DNA from: Spirodela intermedia | Taxonomy: Eukaryota > Streptophyta > Magnoliopsida > Alismatales > Araceae | DNA: 64,000 nt | Assembly: GCA_902729315.2 (NCBI GenBank) | Contig: LR746268.1 | Span: 9,121,005-9,185,004 of the forward strand | Direction of reading: 5' to 3' | Part shown: piece by piece, positions 51,624-63,473 of the stretch | How the letters are laid out: the number at the start of each line of letters is the position of its first letter | How positions within the stretch are numbered: the first letter of the stretch is position 1 | Program-made: the position numbers and the translations under genes | The notes under the pieces: generated by a model | The model's database searches: none | What the model saw: the letters and a program-made list of their open reading frames with translations, nothing else | Told to the model about the DNA's origin: nothing

Positions 51624-53273
51624 AGGCTTCTGGCCTCTCCCTCTGCCCACAAGACCGCCCATAACGAACATGGGGGGAGCACCTTCCGCCATTCGTACTT
51701 CCCCCGGCACACTGATAACACCACAGTCCTCAAAGGTGACGACAGCTCATTTCCCAATTCAGACGAACAAAAACATGAGCCTGGTCATCTATGCGGGAAT
51801 TCCTGCATCCAAACATTTGATTTTGGGAAGGAACAAGTTCGCTGAGAAACAGCAAGCTTGTGTTCTCGATCCCACATCCGCATTGCATAATCTCCTCGAT
51901 CTTCTTCTTCCACGAGGCTCCGGGGAGATTGGAGCGGGCGACCACCCTTTTATGTCGGCCCACACCTGACGAGTATTCCTGCTTGATGCAGCGGATCCCC
52001 CAAGAATCGAATGGTTACCACGGGAAGTTGGATGTACCTGATTCAGGCGATTAAGGCATATAAGCGGCGAGCCTCCCCTGGGGTTTGGCGTGAAGTCCAG
52101 CACGCTGACCCCGCAGTTACTCTGGAGCAAGAACCTGAAGTACCTGGTGTTTAAACCTGAAAGAAGAACCAACTCAGCCAATGATGAACTTGACCTCGTC
52201 GTCGTGTGTCCCAACCCTCAGTCAGGGGCAGGAGGAAGGACCTAATGCAGTGGCCACCAGAGCCTGATTGACGGCGTTGTGGGCGACCACGAGCACCGAC
52301 TTCCCATTGTGCGCTAAAATCCGGTCCCAACAGCTTCTTGCTCGCGCCCACAGTTCCCTCACCGGGTAATGGCCGTCGATGATGAAATTCGGGGCATCCA
52401 ACTGCCATTGGCGGTAGGCATCGCCGAACTTTGCCTTGCCTTCGTGCTTCAACAGGCCCTGGAAGGAGTAGACGCGTCAATGGTCCATGAACAGGTTATT
52501 GCGGTTTGCAAGACCACAACGAGCGGTGCCCGCTCCGGCAGGGATTGACGAGTAGAGGGCACCTGGAAGGAATAAAGGTCAATCTCTCTCAAGTCGGAAT
52601 CTGGGATCATCTCCGCACCGCGCGACCCCCATATAATCTCGGCAGTCCTCTTCGAGCGAGCCAGGGGGCTGCAGAACGCACAAGAATGCTGTGTTCCCGT
52701 CATCGAAAGCATAAAGCGGTTTACAGGGCATAAGGGGACGAAATCATCGACGGCAGCAAAATTGCATCTCCTCCGCCCACATCCACTGGAAATGGGCAGC
52801 CATCCACTGGAAATGCTAGGGGATAAGGAAGGACCTTTTATGCCGATGATGCCAGAGAACACAATCTTTTCCACACAAGATTCCACACGGAGAGGATATA
52901 ACTGGAACCCACCATTGGTGACGGTAGGGAAAGAGGAAGAGGAGGAGGGGGGACTTCCAATCAACCTGGTGAAGCAGACGTCGAAGGCGTCGGAGAGGAG
53001 CATCTGGCGGGACGTCTCCGCCTGAGATTCCCCCTTGGGCGTCAACACCGAGTGATCGGAACTCCCCTGGATCCGTCCCTCCTCGTTCCACGTGCTTTGT
53101 CCGTGTCGCACCAGCACTACCCTCTTCGCCCGCGGGATCGGCGGGAAACCCCCCGCAGCTCCGGGATTACCCCCGGCGGCGGTCTCAGGGGACCGCTCGA
53201 CCCCCTGCAGGCTGCAGCGTGCCCGACGGGGGCCGAATCCCCCGCTAAAGGGCGTCGAGGCCACGGCGAGCAT
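49706..53273 (-). CDS. CA1P: 2-carboxy-D-arabinitol-1-phosphatase-like, two phosphoglycerate-mutase domains
   Basis: Eight exons on the minus strand: 53273-52966, 52668-52563, 52458-52242, 52156-52038, 50951-50853, 50474-50421, 50324-50226 and 50149-49706. The product is 481 residues and every phase agrees. The family (Arabidopsis At5g22620) removes phosphate from 2-carboxyarabinitol-1-phosphate, a night-time Rubisco inhibitor, in the chloroplast stroma. The N terminus looks like a transit peptide. Domain 1 is intact: RHGQSTW with His57, SPLARSKRTAE, LREIDLYSFQG and VVAHNAVNQAL. Domain 2 starts after LNQTPNSP. Its RHG-equivalent reads VCYGTTQ with Tyr275 where relatives have His, while SPRIASVDTATAI and VAVGHPALH remain. 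A Gly run sits near residue 360. Intron 4 (1.1 kb) holds a CT tract near 51571-51620 and a poly-A run near 51189-51221. Confidence 0.87.
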
Positions 53274-53458
53274 TGCCTTCTGCTCTCCACTCAAACCAGA
53301 TGGGGGGGAGTGGTGGAGGGAAAACACCAGACGCGAGAAGCCCTGCTATATCTTCGTCATCTTTGGCAGACGCCACAAGGGTATCTCCGCGAGGGCATTT
53401 CAGGGAAAAAATAGCTTGTTTCTAACAGTGAGGACTGCCGAATCCCATTTGAGGCCTC

Positions 53459-53492
<34 letters not shown>

Positions 53493-53755
53493 GCCCCTCC
53501 CCACGCTGCGTGAGGAGCAAGCGGCCTTCTTCGCTACTCCATGGCCGAGTTCTCTTTGTTAACTGTTCGACAAAATGCCCTCTCTGGGTAGGACGACGGA
53601 TTAGAATTGGACGGCGACGATGTGCGTTCTCGCTGTGGCGCGTTTTAAACTTTACTCCCCACTACTTGACATAATGATTAAACAGACCTCAAATTTCCGA
53701 TTGATCAGAGAGGCCTGCGAACACCCCGTCGGAAGGGCACGCCGGGTGGGGCGCG
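53274..53755. promoter_or_regulatory. 482-bp bidirectional promoter region
   Basis: It separates the divergent start codons of the phosphatase gene (minus) and the plastid membrane-protein gene (plus). It contains a CT tract at about 53459-53490. No TATA box is clear on either side, as is common for photosynthesis-related and housekeeping plastid genes. Confidence 0.5.
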
Positions 53756-54307
53756 ATGGGCGCCGCCGCATTTCCGCTGCTGCGGCCTTCCTCCCTGGCC
53801 CCCAGACCTCTCCCCGCCCGTTCAAGGAGGTCCGTGCCCCTCCGCCGCCGCACCCTCGCGGCGAACCCAGCCTCCCGGAGATGGGTAGGGTTTCTGGTCC
53901 TCGCCGAGAGCAACGGGAACGGCCTCACCAAGGAGGATGCGCCGCCGCTAGCGGGGGGAGAACCGGCGAGAGGCGACGGGGAGAGTCGTGGCACGCCTCC
54001 TTACAGCGCTGAAGGCGACGGTGGAGATGGGGGACGGAAGATGGGGAGTGAAAATCCGCCCCCGCCCCCACCCCCGCCGCCACCGCCGGGTCGGGCAGCT
54101 TCGACAGGGGGGATCCGGTGGCGGGAGCTGTTGCTGGCCCCGGATCCGGATAACGTGCTGGCGGTGGGGCTGACGGGAATCCTGGCGTGGGCGAGCTTGC
54201 AAGTGCTGTGGCAGCTCGTCTTCATCTCTCTAGCCATTCTCGTGGCCGCACTCAAGTACTCCTTCATTGCCGCGCTTCTCCTCTTCATCCTTATCACACT
54301 CCTCTGA
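53756..54307 (+). CDS. small plastid-targeted membrane protein, uncharacterised
   Basis: Single-exon gene of 183 residues. The N terminus (MGAAAFPLLRPSSLAPRPLP, then RSRRSVPLRRRT) is rich in Ala, Pro, Ser and Arg without acidic residues, as in chloroplast transit peptides. A variable Gly/Glu region and a run of 11 prolines follow, near residue 105. The C-terminal 70 residues are hydrophobic, with WRELLLAPDPDNVLAVG leading into two close membrane helices and a final FILITLL. The tail looks conserved among plants, but I cannot attach a function. The divergent arrangement with a chloroplast phosphatase fits plastid location. Confidence 0.68.
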   Translation: MGAAAFPLLRPSSLAPRPLPARSRRSVPLRRRTLAANPASRRWVGFLVLAESNGNGLTKEDAPPLAGGEPARGDGESRGTPPYSAEGDGGDGGRKMGSENPPPPPPPPPPPGRAASTGGIRWRELLLAPDPDNVLAVGLTGILAWASLQVLWQLVFISLAILVAALKYSFIAALLLFILITLL

Positions 54308-55547
54308 CGTCCTCCGCCCATTACAAACATAAAGAGGGACCTCCTTCCCCCCTCCTCAAATGCTCGGTTCTGCTGCCTGTTTTTTCTTGACGAAGCAGTT
54401 CTGCTGTTCTTCCTTCTGCTTGCCCCATGTGAATGTCGGATTTCTGCTGCGCGCACTGTACATGTTTTCTTTTCCCCCTTTAGAAATTGCAGATTGAAAT
54501 GAGACCCGGAGTTTGGCTTTTATGCTTCATACTAAGCAATGGCTTGCGAGCTTGTTCGCCTGTGCCCACACTTGTCACCTGCGGATCTACTGCGAGCAGG
54601 ATCCGTCAAAGGAGACGACCGCGTCGTTGAAAACTGAGACAAGAACGACCATTTAATTGCTCTTTCTCGGTGAGTCTCCGATCTTACTCTTTGGTAGGAC
54701 GGCGATCCCATGCATCTCGTCCCTGTCACGGGAATTCCGGTCGAGGCTGACCCCCCTCAGAAAGCAGATAGCAGAGAGCAGTGAGCAGCGACAGGGAAGG
54801 GGAAAGAAGAGGGAGGGAAACAGGGCCTTGTTGTTTTCATATGATTGAATATACATGGACTTCGAGGAAAGAGAAGCGGCACCATGGGAGCGTGATCTTT
54901 CCCACCTCTGTTGCTGATGTTACCGCAAGGCCGCTTGAATCGTGACGTAGCCTTGGGCTCAGTGGCTCTGATCTATCAGCGCGGGGAGAACCGTGAAACT
55001 TCTCGCTATATTCGTATGCCCTCTGGTTTCCCTGGTGAGTGACTTTCCGTCCTCCACATGACCCGGCTGATGGTTGCCTGTGGCTGCCATCATCGTCGGC
55101 TCATCCCACCTGGGCTTGCGCTGGTTCTTTGTGCACCGATCTCTCTGCGTTTCCATGGGGGTTACCTCTTCGAGCTACCTCGACGGCCCCGGGTCTTGGG
55201 CTCTCCTCTGCTGAAGTAAGGCTTGAGTTTGTCTTGCCGGCGATAATACTTTGGGCTCTAGGGAGTCGTCTAGGAACCTGTCACGCTGCTGGAAACCCCC
55301 CGTTCATCCGTCGAAGATTGTCTGCCATGATAGCGAAGATGCCGACGGTGAGCGCCCGCTGACGCTCGAAGAAGAGCCACCCGGCTGGCAAGGTCGCCCC
55401 GCCCCCAGCCCTGGGTCCAAATCAGGTTTCGTCCTGGATGTAGGTCCTTTTTATTCGCCTCCGGTACGCTCTCCGGCCCTCTATCCGTCTGTGTTTGCAT
55501 TTGTTTATGCTCTGCGAGGAGGGGACGCTCATCTCCTTACAGCCGGT
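54308..55547. other. intergenic region
   Basis: Lies between convergent genes (plus-strand membrane protein, minus-strand PAN protein), so it contains their 3' UTRs. No further gene or repeat is recognised. Confidence 0.4.
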
Positions 55548-57077
55548 TCACCGTTTGGAAGAGGAAGAAGAGGACGAGAGCTCGACGTCCCGGAAGCTCG
55601 TGCTTCCCTTGAACTCCTTGTAGGTGCCTACCGGCGAGTGAGTGTCCCCCATGAGCGCCGCACTGGAGAGGCCTCTACGCAACCGCCGGCGACGGTACCA
55701 CAGTGTGAACACCACGCACAAGACCACCCCTAACAACACCAGCAGACACGCCAGCAGCACTCTCTTCCTCGTGCTCCCGCCTCCGCCGTGAGAGGTGACC
55801 AACCTCACCTTGAAGTATCCCACCCTGTTCTCGCTAGTCGCAACGAGGGTCTCCGCCGGGAAGCCCATCCTGTAGCACGTACGCGTCAGGTTGTTGTACA
55901 GGGCCCCCCAGCAGCTGCAGTTGCGCTCGCAGCCCCGCTCACACTCCTCCTGAGAACCCACTTTTTTGTAGAGCAACAGCTTGTCGTAAGCCAGCTCCAC
56001 TCCCGCCCGCCTCAGCACCGTGAAATTACCACCGCAGAGGTCGCCGTAGCCCTCGGGGAGGCAAGCGTCAGCGGCACTGCTCCCACCCAGGCACTGGCAC
56101 TCGTCCTTGTCCCTGGTGCACAGCCCGTAGGCGCCGCAGTAGGTCGGGAGCTCGCAGGACTCGCGTATGGCGCTGTAGTCGGAGGCCCAGGCCGAACTGT
56201 TCCAGTAGTAGGCGCGGAGGTTGCCGTCGGTCTCGAGGGTGAGCCGCCTGAGTCTGGAGAGGTTCCGGTTGTTGGTGTCGAAAGGCAGGATGTGAACGCG
56301 GTTAGTCTCGTCCTGATACAGGCCGAGGAAACCCGTCTGGTTGAGTCGGGCGTAAATCGGCCCCACCTTCTCGTCGATCGTTCCGGTCTCCTCGAACGCC
56401 TTCTCTTGCCAGTACATGACGGCGGTTCTGCCGGCGTAGGCTCTCCCATCGCCGGAGTTCATGTAGAGGGCGATGAAGTTAGCCCCGAGCCGCGAGGAGA
56501 AGCGGGAGTTGGGGGAGGAGAGGGCAGCTGAGGAGGTGAAGTTCTGGCCCACGACGAGGGTGTCAAAGGGGGCATCGAAGCTCTGCCAGAGGACAGAGCC
56601 ATTCTCGGCCCGGACCTGGAGGTTGGAGGTGGGGTGCAGCTCGACCACGTCGCCGGCGGGCGAGCCGACCTTCCAGAGGACCGCTCCCTGGGGGTCGGAG
56701 AGAAGCAGGGTGCCACCGTCGAATGAGAGGGAGATGGAGTTGGACCGGCGAGCGACGACGGCGCGTCCGTCGCGTGAGGCGCGCCAGATGGGGAAGCCGG
56801 AGGGGATGTGAACGACAGCAAGATGGAGAGAGTCCGAATTCATCGGCATCAGGAAGCCAAATGAGAAGTTACCCCCGGGATCGCCGAGGATTGCTTGGAA
56901 GGAGACAGTAGAATAGGAAAGAAGAGACGCTCCGAGGCTGGGTTTCACCGAGAAGCCGCTTTTGATGGTGGTAATGGTCGCCGCAGCAGCGGAGAGGTAT
57001 GGGATGCCGATGAGGAGGAGGAGGAGCGAGGGAAGGAGAGGAAGGTCCTGAACTGGGCCCCGACGGTCGCGCTTCAT
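55548..57077 (-). CDS. kinase-less B-lectin/PAN receptor-like membrane protein (At5g03700 type)
   Basis: Single-exon minus-strand gene of 509 residues. A signal peptide covers about residues 1-32 (LLPSLLLLLIGIPYLSAAAA). A bulb-type lectin-like domain follows (GNFSFGFLM, then FPIWRASRDG, LLLSDPQGAVLW and GSVLWQSFDAPFDTLV). Next come an S-locus-glycoprotein-type region and a Cys-rich EGF-like stretch (SCELPTYCGAYGLC, then ECQCLGG), then a PAN/apple domain (CERGCERNCSCWGALYNN). A single membrane helix lies at about 438-462, with a short basic, Ser-rich cytoplasmic tail. There is no kinase domain, unlike G-type lectin receptor kinases. This is the architecture of the Arabidopsis PAN-domain protein At5g03700, whose ligand and role are unknown to me. 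Several N-glycosylation motifs are visible. Confidence 0.88.
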   Translation of the reverse strand: MKRDRRGPVQDLPLLPSLLLLLIGIPYLSAAAATITTIKSGFSVKPSLGASLLSYSTVSFQAILGDPGGNFSFGFLMPMNSDSLHLAVVHIPSGFPIWRASRDGRAVVARRSNSISLSFDGGTLLLSDPQGAVLWKVGSPAGDVVELHPTSNLQVRAENGSVLWQSFDAPFDTLVVGQNFTSSAALSSPNSRFSSRLGANFIALYMNSGDGRAYAGRTAVMYWQEKAFEETGTIDEKVGPIYARLNQTGFLGLYQDETNRVHILPFDTNNRNLSRLRRLTLETDGNLRAYYWNSSAWASDYSAIRESCELPTYCGAYGLCTRDKDECQCLGGSSAADACLPEGYGDLCGGNFTVLRRAGVELAYDKLLLYKKVGSQEECERGCERNCSCWGALYNNLTRTCYRMGFPAETLVATSENRVGYFKVRLVTSHGGGGSTRKRVLLACLLVLLGVVLCVVFTLWYRRRRLRRGLSSAALMGDTHSPVGTYKEFKGSTSFRDVELSSSSSSSKR

Positions 57078-57264
57078 CTCGGTACCTCCTGGCTGCTCCT
57101 CGGATGTAGAGGGAGGCGAGTATTCGGCGTCGCGACAGAGGAACTGCTGGGGGTGGAGAAGTGGGAGCTTTCTTCTTTCTTTCCCCCTGCACTGACCTTT
57201 TCTCGCACCGCCAGACGAGAGAGTTCAGCTCCCGCGGGAGCGCCCGCTGGTTTCACGGTGAGGA

Positions 57265-57273
57265 CCTTTTATA
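57265..57273 (-). promoter_or_regulatory. TATA box of the PAN-protein gene
   Basis: On the minus strand TATAAAAGG occurs about 190 bases before the ATG at 57077, a textbook plant TATA box. The predicted transcription start is near 57235. Confidence 0.6.
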
Positions 57274-60200
57274 ACCCAACGGTTACCGCTTTCCTCCGAG
57301 GGGATTCGCGTCGAAGATGGAGCCTCGATGTCGGCGGTAACTGAGCCGGTCCTCTTCGGTGGTTGGTGGGGCGGCGGCGGGTTGCTGTGCGATGGCGGAG
57401 CGGTGAGGCAACTGGGGTGAATGCGGCGATTTCCCTGGCCGTCCGGCAGAGCAACAGGCCCAGCTGCTCACCGAGAGAGGGAATATAAACCAGTCGATCC
57501 TCTTGCGTAACTAATCTGGAGCTCGCCATGTGGTTCGCTCCCGATCGACGGGACGTTTTTCTCTCGTGGAGTCCACTGGAAGGGAACCGTGAGCGGCGGA
57601 TGGTGCCCCGCTGAGTAGGGCTTGACTTTTGGAAGCACGCGCATCTGCATTGACGGGAAGGAGGAATTTGAGCATCCGCACCAACAAATGCGGCATGAAG
57701 AGTTATGTACTACCAGGATAGAGATGTGGCGGCGGTCGGTCCGCTCGCCCCCTCGCTCTGAGCACACCCGTGAGGACTCATTGGGCCCTCCGCCGACATA
57801 ACTCCATCGGCGTCAACGCCGGCGCCGCCTAATAAATAACCCCCCTCACCCTTGTGGTGGCGCGACACCCGCATGTGGGTTTTGGGATTCTTTGACTTGC
57901 CGGCGGGTGGGGGCGGTCTGACGTCTGAGAGAGGACGGATCAGGAAGGAGAGGCTCGCTCGCACGCACGCGCACCTTCGGCAGCGCACTTTCGTCATCCC
58001 CTGCGCCACCTCGACCGTCTCGGATCGCACGTCGTTCTCTCTCCTTTGTCTCGGCTCACTCCGCGCCATTATCGCCCCTTGTCCTTTTATGCTAGTCAGG
58101 GCATGCACATCCACGGAGTGCGATATTATCTATCTATCTATCTTTCCAGCTAGAGAGAGACCGAGAGAGCGGTAGAGAGAGGGAGAGGGGGGACGCATCT
58201 ATCGAGCATCCTTTCTTCTGCTCAGTGCGGTGCAACCTTTTCTTCTGCTCCTTGTGCTTCACTACGACTCGAACGAGTGATCGTCGCCGGGGAAAGGTTC
58301 CCTTCTTCGGCCGCAGCGGCCTTCGCCCGATCTCTCAACTGTCTCTCTCTCTCCGCGGGGGTCATGGGGACCGCTCATCACCCGCTCGTTTCTTCCCGAG
58401 ATGTAGATCCACCACAGAGAGAGGGTAGGCGGGGGGGCTTATTAAAAGAGAGGGGAGAAAGTCAATCCTATAGGAACAGACGAGGCGGACATCCCCGGTC
58501 CCTCTTGAAATTAGAACCGTCCTTGGAGGAGGAAGTCAGTCCTCCTCCCCACCAATCTGGATCGGAGTGGACTTTCGCATCCGGATCGTATCCCCAGTAT
58601 CGTCGGTTCAGTCAAGGGCCACGTTGACAAACCCAACACGAACCCATAGTGGGCATTAAAAATGAGCGGCCGCTCGGCGAAATGGACTTGAAAGCGTCGC
58701 CCCATTTGACGTCCATTTTAAAAGTCATACCCCATCCCACCCACCATGAATGAGCTTATCTTTTCACCCCCACCCCGGCATCTTCTTCCTCTTTCTTTCT
58801 GCAGCCGACGTCATTAGCTCAGGAACACGTGGAGGTGAATGGGTTACAGGTCCCCAACCACGGTCACAATCGACTCGCGTGGCCGGCCAGGTCAACGTCA
58901 TATGAGCCACTCACAAACCGATCGGAGGTCAGAGGGGCTGACCCGCCCTCCGATACACCTACCCCCAAGGGCGGACCGGCAAGGCATGGGTGCCTAAACG
59001 CCCCGTGGGGGTGGGGGAATGCATAAAATCGAGCATGATGGAGGGTCTCTCTCTCTCTTTCTCTCCCTAGCGCAACTTGCAGCCATTCCATTAATGCGCC
59101 TGCGGTCGTCTCCTCTCCCCTAACGGCCCTCTGCGCGATCAACCTCCCCGTGAGCCTCCGACTCGCCTCTTCTCGCCTAAACAGAGAAGGCGATACCGGC
59201 CCTCGTCTCAGAAGGTCAGCCGGTTCTCCTCCTCCACGTGACGAGATGAACACGACGGCCATGGCAAGGGATCGGGACGGGCTGTCCAAGTCGGGCAAGG
59301 CGGGTCGATGCAACCCGCTCATCAGTCACGATACGGGCTTTAAAATAATGACGACAGCTCTGTAAACCGGTGTAGATCCTAGTGGTTCCATGTTCAACTA
59401 TATATATTGCACTGATAATAGTAGTTTAATTTAGGCCAGATCATCCCGTCGTTCTCCGGAAGGGGTTGACCAACTGACCACGTCGAATGGAGCCCACGCT
59501 GACTAACTAGCCCCCCCCCCAACAGGTGACCCAACGGCTGTCCGTTCTCTCTATTATTTTCCGCCCAATGTTGGACGTCGGCATCCGCTCGTGACCCAAA
59601 AAATCGAGATTTTGAATGAAACAAACGAAGAAGAAGAAGAAGACGGCGGTCGCGTATTTTCTTTCTCGGTCTGCTGGGCGCTTATTGGGCCACCCTCGGC
59701 CGCTGAAAATGCGCTTTTATTGGGCCATTCATCAAGGGAGCCCTCGGCGAAGAGTTGCCCCCTCTCCCCTCCACCCATCAAGTGGAGACGGCCCACCCGA
59801 ATAATATCAATCATAATAATAATAAAATAATCGGGAATATTGTCTCAAAAAATTACTGGTATGTTTTCAAAAGAAGTGCACGACGGGATTATTTATTTAT
59901 TTATTTATTTATTTATTAAAACAGTCGCATCACATACTGCCCTCAAGACGGAGGATTCCAGGCGAACTGGTTCCCTCGGATCTTACTCGGATATTTCTCC
60001 TACTTAGAGATTGTTTGATAAAGAATACCTACAATATAGTTAGTTCACTAAATTTTTACACGGAACCGTATGCAACCCGCGTAAATAGCACTCTGTCCTT
60101 AGTCGTATCATCACTATCCGATCAACGGAGTGAGTACCTTTCTGCGCGTTTCTAGGGCTAGATCCCCCCCCCCCCCCCCTCAATGCCTCCTTAATTAGGA

Positions 60201-60289
60201 CAAAAAACCCCTCTCTCTGAACCGTCATAGTTTCACTATTTTAATGCTATTTTTTGAGGCGAGCCATAGCTCTCCGTGAAATCCTGATA
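57274..60289. other. 3-kb intergenic region
   Basis: No gene recognised. It contains a (TATC)n tract at about 58127-58144, CT/GA tracts near 58152-58190 and 59046-59065, a paired GCGCTT..ATTGGGCCA motif at 59678-59727, a (TTTA)n tract at about 59892-59920 and a C homopolymer near 60163-60180. The right end is the 3' side of the decayed lectin gene. Confidence 0.4.
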
Positions 60290-60990
60290 TAATTTAATGC
60301 AGATTCTTCAGTCAGCTCGATCCCGTTACCAATGGCATTGTTGGGCCTGACCTTGATGTTGCCCTTCCGGCATTGCCTTGGGTGTCTCCACACGGAACCC
60401 CAGCTGGTTGCTGCATTGCGGCCGATCTATGTAAGACGACTGCACTCCCATCTCCCTCACCGCCGATAGATTATCGCCGCAGACGTCGCCGGACCCCGTA
60501 GGTAGGAAAGCTTCGGCGACCCCGCCCGCATCTTGGCACGGGAACTCGCCCTTGTGCTCAGTAGGGTTGGTGATCGAGAAGCGGAGATTGGGCGGAGAAG
60601 AAGGCGATCAGAGAGCTGGAGTCGTGGCCCTGGACGGGGGAGTCGGAGGGTGCGTCCGTTCTTCGCCAGAGAACCGACCGGTTACTGTCTGAATCTGGAG
60701 GTTTGAGGTGTAGTACAGAAAGTCTACCTGGTCACCGGGGGTCAAACCGACCGACCGAAGGACGCCTCCTTCGTGCTTGAGAGAAACAGGCTCCCATTAA
60801 GGTAAAGGAGATGGAGCGCAGCGGCGTGTCTGGCTGGAAGCGGGAGGTGAACGAGACAGCAAGAGCAGCGGGAGGTTCCTATTCGCCATCAGCAAGGTTA
60901 GCGGGAGCCCAGGGTAGACGACCGTCTATGACTTTTTTCCATGCGTGGTCAGCGTGAAGTCTTCGCACGATTCATCGTATTCGTGTAACA
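60290..60990 (-). pseudogene. decayed tandem copy of the B-lectin/PAN protein gene
   Basis: Minus-strand reading gives fragments matching the intact gene at 55548-57077 in the same order. YYTSNLQIQT corresponds to HPTSNLQVRA. After a frameshift, SVLWRRTDAPSD corresponds to SVLWQSFDAPFD. CQDAGGVAEAFLPTGSGDVC corresponds to CQCLGGSSAADACLPEGYGDLC. Stops and frameshifts prevent a full-length product, and the C-terminal PAN, membrane and tail parts are not found. The middle S-locus region is also missing, because the lectin part passes almost directly into the EGF-like part, implying an internal deletion. It lies 3.2 kb from the 5' end of the intact gene in the same orientation. Confidence 0.72.
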
Positions 60991-61655
60991 TACATATCGC
61001 GACCGACGCAAATGATCGGCTCGTTGACATATATGGCCGTGGAAGGCAGCCCGACCTCGGCGGTCCTGCGTGATTTACACCCGGGAAAAATGGTAAGCTA
61101 TTTATTGAAGGCGACGCTGCCATATTCGCACGGGGCAGTAGATTTCCCGGCCGGTCTAATTAATTGACAGACAGGCCGAAGCCCCTCGCTTCCCATTTGA
61201 CCTGAAGAGGACGCACGCGGTCACGTCATCACGTGAGACCGCCGGAGAGGATGACGAGTGCTTCGGAGGACGTGCTCTGCATGAACATGTATCTATCTTT
61301 CTTTATCTATCCATCTATCCATCCATCCACTATGAAGCATTCGCTGCTTCGTACACCCTTTCCGTCTTCATGGCGGGTCCCCGGTCGATCGAGCAGTCCG
61401 CCGCCTTGATGGCTTGTGAATCATCAGTAGACATGGAAGCTCTATGCCTGGTAGCTTCCTTACACCGTCGACGATCGCCGTCGAGAAGATGCCCGTCCCC
61501 ACATGGCCGGCCTCCTCTTTCCCCGGAAAGCCCCTACAGCTGTGGTCGACAGACCTCTCTCCCACCACCAGCCACCACCACCAGCCAGACGAACCATAGA
61601 CTTGCTTCGGCCGCAGCAAAACGAGCCCCCCCCCCAGCTGCTGCAGAGAGGGATC

Positions 61656-61687
<32 letters not shown>

Positions 61688-63133
61688 AGGCAGTCGGAAG
61701 GTCCGATGGGCAAAGGAGATGACGCCGACACATGCCCACGAGTTGCTTCTATTGAATGCGAGTTGTCACGGCTGGAACGAGCACGTCATCTTCCGACAGG
61801 TAAATCAGGGGCTCTCTTTTCTTCTGCGTGCCCTTCCACACCGCATGAGCTCCCACAGTCGGAGGAGAAGACGAGAATGGCTCGTGACTTTGACCTGAAT
61901 CTACTTACCATCCTTCGTCGTCCCCATAACGCCACTTCTTCTTGGCCGGGAAAGTGCTGCGGGGTCGTCTAGCGGGTCGGCGAGGAGACCCACAGGCAGA
62001 CAAAGCGACGTCCACCGTTGGGGATGGGGAGGATGCCGTTTAATTAATTCGGAGACGTGAACCCCTATAAATTCAACTGCGTGCTTGCACGAAATATCCA
62101 TCCTCTCGGTAAAGATAAACTGAGGATCACGCGGACAACGAGGGAAGATTGCGAGGGACTGACCCTTGAGGGAGCGAAGTGGAGTTCACCCACATATCTG
62201 AGACCAAGAAGTACCCATCTCGCTGAAAAACGAGAAGGGTTGAGGGGGGGGAGATAAAGGGGGAGTTGGGAGGACCGACTGCCATATCAATCTGAGCGAG
62301 AGCTTTAACAGTAGATACTAATTAAGAGAGCTGGGGCCCCGGAGTGAAAGCGGCTGCTGGAGGGGCCGGCGGGGAGCATGAGGAGGACAATGGCCGCCGC
62401 CGGCTGTTCAAAGCTTGAATGTAGGGAGAAGAGAGAGGGTCGAGGCGGCGGCACTTCCATTAATCCGCGTGAGGAGCAGGAAGCAACAGGCGCCTTCTTC
62501 TTCCCCCACCCCACCCTCCGGGGAGCTTCGGCGGAAGAGGCCTCCTCCGCGATCCTCAGACGAGAGGAGGGGGCAGAGCTCGTCCTCCACCCCGCGTCGT
62601 ATAGCCCTTCGGACAGGGAGTCGATAAGTGGCAATTAGGTCCCGGTGGATGACGAGGTGGGAGGCCCACCCGAGGAGGAGTCGGAGGGGTACGAAAAATA
62701 AGTCGTACGTCATCAAACCGGCGACGACTGCTGCCATCCATCACCGCCGTCATCGTCATCAAGACTTCGACGTGGGTTTTCACAGCGTGGCTGTCAGGGC
62801 AGCACCTCGGGGAATAATATAATCCCCCCACAAATTCTATTCATTCTATGCGCTCTCTCTCTCTCTAGAAATATGTATAGAAATGTGTACGAGTGGGTAA
62901 CTAGGTAAATCCTAAGAAAAATCTCTCATGAATCGACGTAACCCTGTCCTTTTTCTCCATCATCTTTATGCAAAGGTATCATTATCCTCTTCTAAAATAG
63001 AGCTCTTTTGCTCTGGACCCACTCTGCGGTCTTCCCCGAATAGCTATAGAGAGACCGGGGAAGAGAGAGAGAGAGAGAGCTTCCCCCGCGTATTGCTAAT
63101 ATGGGTTCTTCGGAAAGGTACCTGCTGATCACG

Positions 63134-63173
<40 letters not shown>

Positions 63174-63473
63174 GCTCTGTACTGCGCCCCAATCAGTGAA
63201 GCATGGACGAGTTCTTCAGGGGATTTGAGCCAGCGTGATGCAACCAAGCGACACAGACCGATTGAATGAAGGTCGAACGCGGGCGATCTTGTAGAATGCA
63301 CCGAAAACGACCGACGACGAGAATACACGGGAGATCTTCACGACGTCGGACAACGATAAGCAGCAAACGACGACCACCGACCCGACCCGACCCGACCTGA
63401 CCTGATCGGATAAGAAGGGGATCAACCCCTCTCGCGCAGAGGCCCTGCTCTGCCCCTGTTGCGGTAACCTTAC
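60991..63473. other. 2.5-kb intergenic or intronic region
   Basis: No gene recognised on either strand. A (TATC/CATC)n tract lies near 61290-61328, a GA tract at about 61655-61684 and a CT tract at about 63138-63171. If the exon at 63474-63874 is spliced, later exons of that gene should be here, but I could not identify any. Confidence 0.35.

Noticed and set aside
55788-56531. 247-codon plus-strand frame opposite the PAN-protein gene
   Set aside because: It is low in complexity and has no motif; the minus strand has the full lectin/PAN architecture.
61370-61972. 200-codon plus-strand frame
   Set aside because: It runs through a GA tract, has no recognisable domain and no supporting promoter or splice pattern.
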